Origin: Chitinophagales bacterium
GTDB lineage: Bacteria; Bacteroidota; Bacteroidia; Chitinophagales; Saprospiraceae
Direction of reading: 5' to 3'
Assembly (NCBI GenBank): GCA_026928325.1
Contig: JAIXKS010000032.1
Span: 169,986-216,018, forward strand
Length of the DNA: 46,033 nt
The stretch's first letter is position 1. Each line of letters begins with the position of its first letter. The position numbers and the translations under genes were made by a program. Shown one piece after another: positions 42,494-46,033 of the stretch. The notes beneath the pieces are model-generated. The model was not told the DNA's origin. It did no database searches and was given only the letters and a program-made list of their open reading frames with translations.

Positions 42494-44623
42494 CTATGCT
42501 CTTTTCATCAAAATAGCCAAAGCCAGCCTAATCTTATGATAGGCAATCGGCGTATTCAAAAACTCAGCAACAGCCGCAAGTTCCATCTTTTTACCCGTTT
42601 TGATCCATGCCTTTTCGATCGTTTCTACTTCTTCCTGACTGACATATCTTGTTAAATCTATTTTCTCGCCTTTAGTATATAAATATGCAAGATGCGAATA
42701 AATCGTAGTAGGTTGGATATTTCTCTCTTGAGCGATCTCTTCTGGAGAGCGACCTTCTTGATACAACCTGAATGTTTCAATATAAGTTGCACCCTTTACT
42801 TTCATTGTGTTATCCTTTCCGGTTACAAATCCTCGCACGATCTCCAACACATCATCACCATATTGTTCTAGCTTTGCCTTTCCAATGCCTTCAATCTCTA
42901 ATAAATCTCCTTGGTTGAGCGGACGACCTTCGACTATATTCTCAAGAACTTTATCTGAAAATATAACGAAAGCGGGCACGCCTTTTTCTCTAGCGGTACG
43001 AATCCGCCAATCTTTCAGTTGCTGCAAAAGGCCTTCTTCAAATACTTCTTTTTTAGTCGGTAGTTTCTGTTTTTTAGGCGCTTCCGCATCCAGAACAAAC
43101 TCCACAAGCGTAACCTTTTTATCGCCAAAGAGCACTTCATTAGATAGCGGTGTCGTTCTTAGCCTAAACCCATCTGTATAATCAATCCGAATGAGGCCTT
43201 GGTTAATCATTTGTGTGATATACACTTTCCAATTTAAAAAAGCAATATCCCGACCCGTTCCAAAGGTCTTTATCTTATCATATCCGCTTTGTACAATTTC
43301 TTCTTTAAAAGATCCTCTCAAGACATCAATTAAAAGATTTAAAGTCAAATTTTCATTACATCGAATCATTGCGGATAATGCTTTTTGGGCGAGCACCTTG
43401 CCGTCTTTATACTTAGGAGGATGCGTGCAATTATCACAATAACCACATGGCGAAGACCTATATTCGCCAAAGTAACTCAGGACAATATTGGTTCTACATT
43501 CATAAGCCGAAGCATACTCCCACATTCTCGCAAGTTTGGCATATTGAACCGTTTTAAAGGTTTCTTCTGCATTGCTGTCGTCTATAAACTTGCGTAGCAT
43601 ACCGTAATCTGCATAGCTGTAAAACAACAAAGCAAAAGCCGGTTCGCCATCTCTTCCTGCACGGCCAATCTCCTGATAATAACCTTCAAGATTTTTAGGC
43701 ATAGAATAATGGATAATCCATCGGATATTGCTCTTATCGATTCCCATACCAAAAGCAATGGTCGCACATATAAATTGGATTTCATCATCTTGAAAGGCTT
43801 TTTGAACGCGGTTTCTGTCTTCAGCGTCCATACCTGCATGATAAAAATCGCAATTCAACCCAACTGCTCTTAATTTTTCAGAGAGTCTTTCCGTTTCCTT
43901 TCTGCTTAGACAATAGATAATGCCGCTTCCCTTTCTTTGACGCACTATAAAATCTCTCACTTGTTGATAGCGCTTTTCGGCGGGTCGAGCTTCAACTGCA
44001 ATGTTTTTACGCTCAAAGGAACTCACAAAGCGTTGGGGTGCATTCAAATGTAGTTGCTTACAGATATCTTCTTGAGTTGCACCATCTGCAGTTGCCGTCA
44101 ATGCAATAAAAGGAACATCCTGAAATCGATCCCTTAAATGATGCAAAAGGATGTAATCCGGCCGAAAATCATTACCCCATACCGAAACACAATGGGCTTC
44201 GTCGATGGCCACGAGGCTTAACTGAATGCGGGATAACAAATTTGCAAATTCTGGTGTATTCGCTCGTTCCGGAGAAACATAGATTAGTTTTAACGCTCCC
44301 GATAAAAGACGACGCTCTATATTTTCCAAGCCCGAACGGTCGATATTGCTATGATAAGCTTCGACTGCAACGCCCGACATCTTCAATGCACTTACTTGAT
44401 CGTTCATCAATGCGATTAAAGGAGAAATAACTACTGCTGTTCCTTCCATCATCAAGGCCGGCAATTGATAACACATCGACTTACCGCCGCCTGTAGGCAT
44501 GATGACCAGCGCATCCTTACCGGATACGACAAGGTCGATAATCTCACTTTGATGTAATCGAAATGAAGAATAACCCCAGACTTCCTTTAAAAGATGATAT
44601 TTTTTCTGCTCGCTCATGTGCAT
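42494..44623 (-). CDS. recQ: ATP-dependent DNA helicase RecQ
   Basis: From the ATG at 44623 the protein has 709 aa (a further ATG is at 44617; the frame's upstream codons are TTG). Helicase motifs are PTGGGKSMCYQLPAL (I), DEAHCVSVWGNDFRPDY (II) and IGRAGRDG (VI). The RecQ zinc site follows (cysteines in ECRTN, SPCGYCDNC), then the RQC winged helix and an HRDC domain (about 520-600). A helix-turn-helix-like C-terminus (RSPEEIAQERNIQPTTIYSHL) completes it. It unwinds 3'-tailed duplexes in recombination repair. The domain order matches full-length RecQ. Confidence 0.94.
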   Translation of the reverse strand: MHMSEQKKYHLLKEVWGYSSFRLHQSEIIDLVVSGKDALVIMPTGGGKSMCYQLPALMMEGTAVVISPLIALMNDQVSALKMSGVAVEAYHSNIDRSGLENIERRLLSGALKLIYVSPERANTPEFANLLSRIQLSLVAIDEAHCVSVWGNDFRPDYILLHHLRDRFQDVPFIALTATADGATQEDICKQLHLNAPQRFVSSFERKNIAVEARPAEKRYQQVRDFIVRQRKGSGIIYCLSRKETERLSEKLRAVGLNCDFYHAGMDAEDRNRVQKAFQDDEIQFICATIAFGMGIDKSNIRWIIHYSMPKNLEGYYQEIGRAGRDGEPAFALLFYSYADYGMLRKFIDDSNAEETFKTVQYAKLARMWEYASAYECRTNIVLSYFGEYRSSPCGYCDNCTHPPKYKDGKVLAQKALSAMIRCNENLTLNLLIDVLRGSFKEEIVQSGYDKIKTFGTGRDIAFLNWKVYITQMINQGLIRIDYTDGFRLRTTPLSNEVLFGDKKVTLVEFVLDAEAPKKQKLPTKKEVFEEGLLQQLKDWRIRTAREKGVPAFVIFSDKVLENIVEGRPLNQGDLLEIEGIGKAKLEQYGDDVLEIVRGFVTGKDNTMKVKGATYIETFRLYQEGRSPEEIAQERNIQPTTIYSHLAYLYTKGEKIDLTRYVSQEEVETIEKAWIKTGKKMELAAVAEFLNTPIAYHKIRLALAILMKRA

Positions 44624-44700
44624 CAACAATAGGCTGTAAATATATTAGGTTTAATTGAGATTATCAACTAATTCGTAAGACAGTGCGAAAAATTGTATGC

Positions 44701-44738
44701 AAAAAAAAAAGAGACTGATAGAAAACTACCAATCTCTC
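44701..44738 (-). terminator. Minus-strand rho-independent terminator
   Basis: On the minus strand AGAGATTGGTAG and CTATCAGTCTCT pair across a TTTT loop and are followed by at least ten T residues. It lies between recQ and the tandem repeats, so it ends a minus-strand transcript that includes those repeats. Confidence 0.82.
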
Positions 44739-44761
44739 TTCTTAAATTTCCTCAAAATCTT

Positions 44762-44835
44762 AGACGTTAGGCTTTGAAAGGGGCCGAATCCGGCGACCCG
44801 ACCCTCTAACTATGAAAAAAACTACTGTCTCTTTT
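44762..44835 (-). ncRNA. Candidate structured RNA repeat, unit 1
   Basis: This is a 74-base unit, 68 to 70 positions identical to unit 2. On the minus strand it shows nested pairing: AGAC with GTCT, GTTAG with CTAAC, GGG with CCC, and a GC-rich tip GCCG-GATT-CGGC. The tip loop differs from unit 2 while the stem is kept. It is much richer in G+C than its surroundings. The strand is inferred from the terminator that follows. Confidence 0.45.
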
Positions 44836-44872
44836 GAGTAATCATATCTTAATAACAATGGTATAAAGTCTC

Positions 44873-44946
44873 AGACGTTAGATTTTGAAAGGGGCCGGAT
44901 CCGGCGACCCGACCCTCTAACTATGAAAAAAACTACTGTCTCTTTT
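44873..44946 (-). ncRNA. Candidate structured RNA repeat, unit 2
   Basis: This is the second 74-base unit, with the same nested pairing and a tip GCCG-GATC-CGGC. A 37-base spacer separates it from unit 1. On the plus strand each unit ends in ATG and codons for MKKTTVSF, giving frames of 9 and 31 codons. That would fit an alternative reading as tiny peptides with an antisense RNA. Confidence 0.45.
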
Positions 44947-45073
44947 ATACAATCGTATAATAAATTTTACCTTTTAATGACAAGATATTCTTTAATAACT
45001 TATCGTATATTCATTTGAACGCACAAAGCTACCTTTTTGTTTAAAATATAAAAAACTTTTTCACGAAATATTT

Positions 45074-45652
45074 TTAATATTTCAATGAAACGCTCAACTC
45101 AAATTCGTCATTGATGGCTTTATCACCTAAATTATCAAAGAATTTTCCTGAACCGAATCTCACATCAAAGTCAGATCTATCCAATTTAAGGTCAGCGGTT
45201 GCGACTCCATTTTTAGCATTTGCTTTAAATTTTATCTCTTTCGTCTTATCTTTGATTGTAACTTTTGCTGTAATGTCATAATCGCCGGCATTGTTTTTTG
45301 CAGTTACATTTGTAAATTTAATTGTAGCTGAAGGAAATTTTTCAACACCAAAAAAATCTTCTGATTTTAAGTGTCCTTCTAATTTTTCTTTTCCGCTACC
45401 TGCTGTCAAATCCGTACATGTAAGGGTAGTCATATCTACAGTTAATTCACCGCCTGTCAATTGATCTCCTGAAAAAACTAAGTTTCCTGATTTGAATTTC
45501 AAAGTTCCTTCGTGGGATTTAACAAATTTGTATCCTTTCCAACCTACGTTAGAATTACTTAATTTGATGTTTTTTGAAATTGGTTCAACACCTGTTGCAA
45601 ATACCGCCAAGGACATAAATAAAATTCCGAATGATAATAATAATGACTTCAT
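45074..45652 (-). CDS. YceI-family periplasmic lipid-binding protein
   Basis: The 192-aa protein has a signal peptide (residues 1-19, cleavage near VFATG) and one YceI domain, a lipocalin-like barrel that binds polyisoprenoid chains in known members. Typical features are SNVGWKGYKFVKSHEGTLKF near the start, LEGHLKSEDFFGVEKFPSATIKF, and the end DEFELSVSLKY. Its physiological role is unclear. A palindrome overlaps its promoter, so it is probably repressed by a dedicated regulator not encoded in the window. Confidence 0.9.
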   Translation of the reverse strand: MKSLLLSFGILFMSLAVFATGVEPISKNIKLSNSNVGWKGYKFVKSHEGTLKFKSGNLVFSGDQLTGGELTVDMTTLTCTDLTAGSGKEKLEGHLKSEDFFGVEKFPSATIKFTNVTAKNNAGDYDITAKVTIKDKTKEIKFKANAKNGVATADLKLDRSDFDVRFGSGKFFDNLGDKAINDEFELSVSLKY

Positions 45653-45693
45653 TTTTTCTAAAAATTTTTATGATTAAAAAGTTAACTAATAAT

Positions 45694-45709
45694 ATTTGTT
45701 GCAACAAAT
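45694..45709. promoter_or_regulatory. 16-bp perfect palindrome (operator candidate) of the YceI gene
   Basis: ATTTGTTGCAACAAAT is a perfect inverted repeat that overlaps the minus-strand promoter box at 45705-45712. It has the size and symmetry of a MarR- or TetR-type operator. Repressor binding there would block polymerase. Confidence 0.55.
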
Positions 45710-45712
45710 GTA
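45705..45712 (-). promoter_or_regulatory. -7 box (TACATTTG) of the YceI gene
   Basis: The minus-strand TACATTTG matches TAnnTTTG, about 53 bases upstream of the YceI ATG. Confidence 0.5.
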
Positions 45713-45828
45713 TTGTGAAAAACCTGACTACTGCTAATGAAATTGCTTTTTTAATTTTTTTTTAACGATTTTTCAAACGAATATTAATGAAATTAAGGAT
45801 TTGACGCTGATATTTTCACTATCTACCT

Positions 45829-45980
45829 AGTGCTCTGTCAACAAAAGGATCTTAGTGAAATGTCGTTCTTTTTTCAAATCTCATCGTTAAAAATACGCAC
45901 CATAGTTACCACTATGTCTGCGTTTTTTGCCTTGATCTTTAAAAAAATAACTTCCATTATTACTTAAGTCTTTTTATAGA
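45829..45980 (-). repeat. MITE-like element, copy 9 (right end replaced)
   Basis: The left end AGTGCTCTGTC and the whole interior are present up to TTTTTATAGA. There the expected terminal GACAGAGCACT is missing and a different inverted repeat begins. Confidence 0.9.
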
Positions 45981-46011
45981 GGGTGTCCGAAAAGTAGGAC
46001 ACCCTTTTTTT
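45981..46011. other. Hairpin GGGTGTCC..GGACACCC with T run at the window end
   Basis: An 8-bp perfect stem (45981-45988 with 45997-46004) with loop GAAAAGTA is followed by seven T residues. It may be a terminator or the end of an insertion sequence that entered the MITE. The window stops 22 bases later. Confidence 0.55.
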
Positions 46012-46033
46012 GTTGTATTTTTACTCTAAAAAT

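Noticed and set aside
44762-44946. Integron attC site pair
   Set aside because: GTTAG and CTAAC words flank a GC-rich core, but the order on either strand is GTTRRR...YYYAAC within each unit, opposite to attC (RYYYAAC...GTTRRRY). No integrase or cassette gene is near.

Overview
The window is AT-rich DNA from a member of the Bacteroidota. Three things support this. Two secreted proteins carry a C-terminal type IX secretion (T9SS) sorting domain. There is a SusC-like TonB receptor with a CarboxypepD_reg-like N-terminus, and a GWxTD protein. Finally, the phylum's promoter box TAnnTTTG recurs upstream of many genes on both strands. I cannot name a genus; a Saprospiria-like or related environmental lineage is only a guess.

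Layout. 0-4.6 kb (+): a SMUG2-like uracil-DNA glycosylase, a lipoprotein/GWxTD/hotdog-thioesterase operon, and a TPR-like protein followed by secG. 4.9-7.6 kb: rhlE (-) and a LexA-like XRE-S24 regulator (+). 7.9-14.3 kb (-): a cytochrome c maturation operon (ccmE-ccmF-DUF2520-small ORF), nhaA and lspA. 14.6-18.5 kb: a T9SS-exported subtilase (+), a CYTH phosphatase and L-serine dehydratase. 18.6-25.2 kb (-): an aminotransferase, then a co-directional nitrosative-stress cluster (hemerythrin, DUF488, azurin, RIC di-iron repair protein, group III truncated haemoglobin, an 80-aa orphan, an Fe-S type Rrf2 regulator and an uncharacterised multi-pass membrane protein). 25.6-38.4 kb (+): dodecin, a serine hydrolase, a TonB receptor with a beta-helix lipoprotein, a two-component system, and a pair of secreted proteins. 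The second of that pair is split by a 1,510-bp insertion sequence with a 6-bp target duplication. 39.5-45.7 kb: dps, then aat, clpS, a BCP-type peroxiredoxin, recQ and a YceI-like protein (all -).

Nine copies of a ~161-bp non-coding element run through the window. It has inverted ends (AGTGCTCTGTC/GACAGAGCACT), a central hairpin and two head-to-tail doublets, and looks like a miniature inverted-repeat transposable element (MITE). It lies between genes, often at transcription-unit borders, and separates clpS from aat. Two other non-coding signals stand out. One is a pair of GC-rich, structured 74-nt direct repeats followed by a minus-strand terminator upstream of recQ (44.7-44.95 kb). The other is a pair of minus-strand hairpins sharing an identical 19-nt flank (38.73-38.95 kb). 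Both are candidate small RNAs of unknown family.

How the genes work together: aat and clpS supply two steps of the bacterial N-degron pathway. ccmE/ccmF mature c-type cytochromes. RIC, globin, hemerythrin and Rrf2 form a plausible NO-defence regulon. lspA and secG serve the general export and lipoprotein route used by the many lipoproteins and T9SS substrates seen here.
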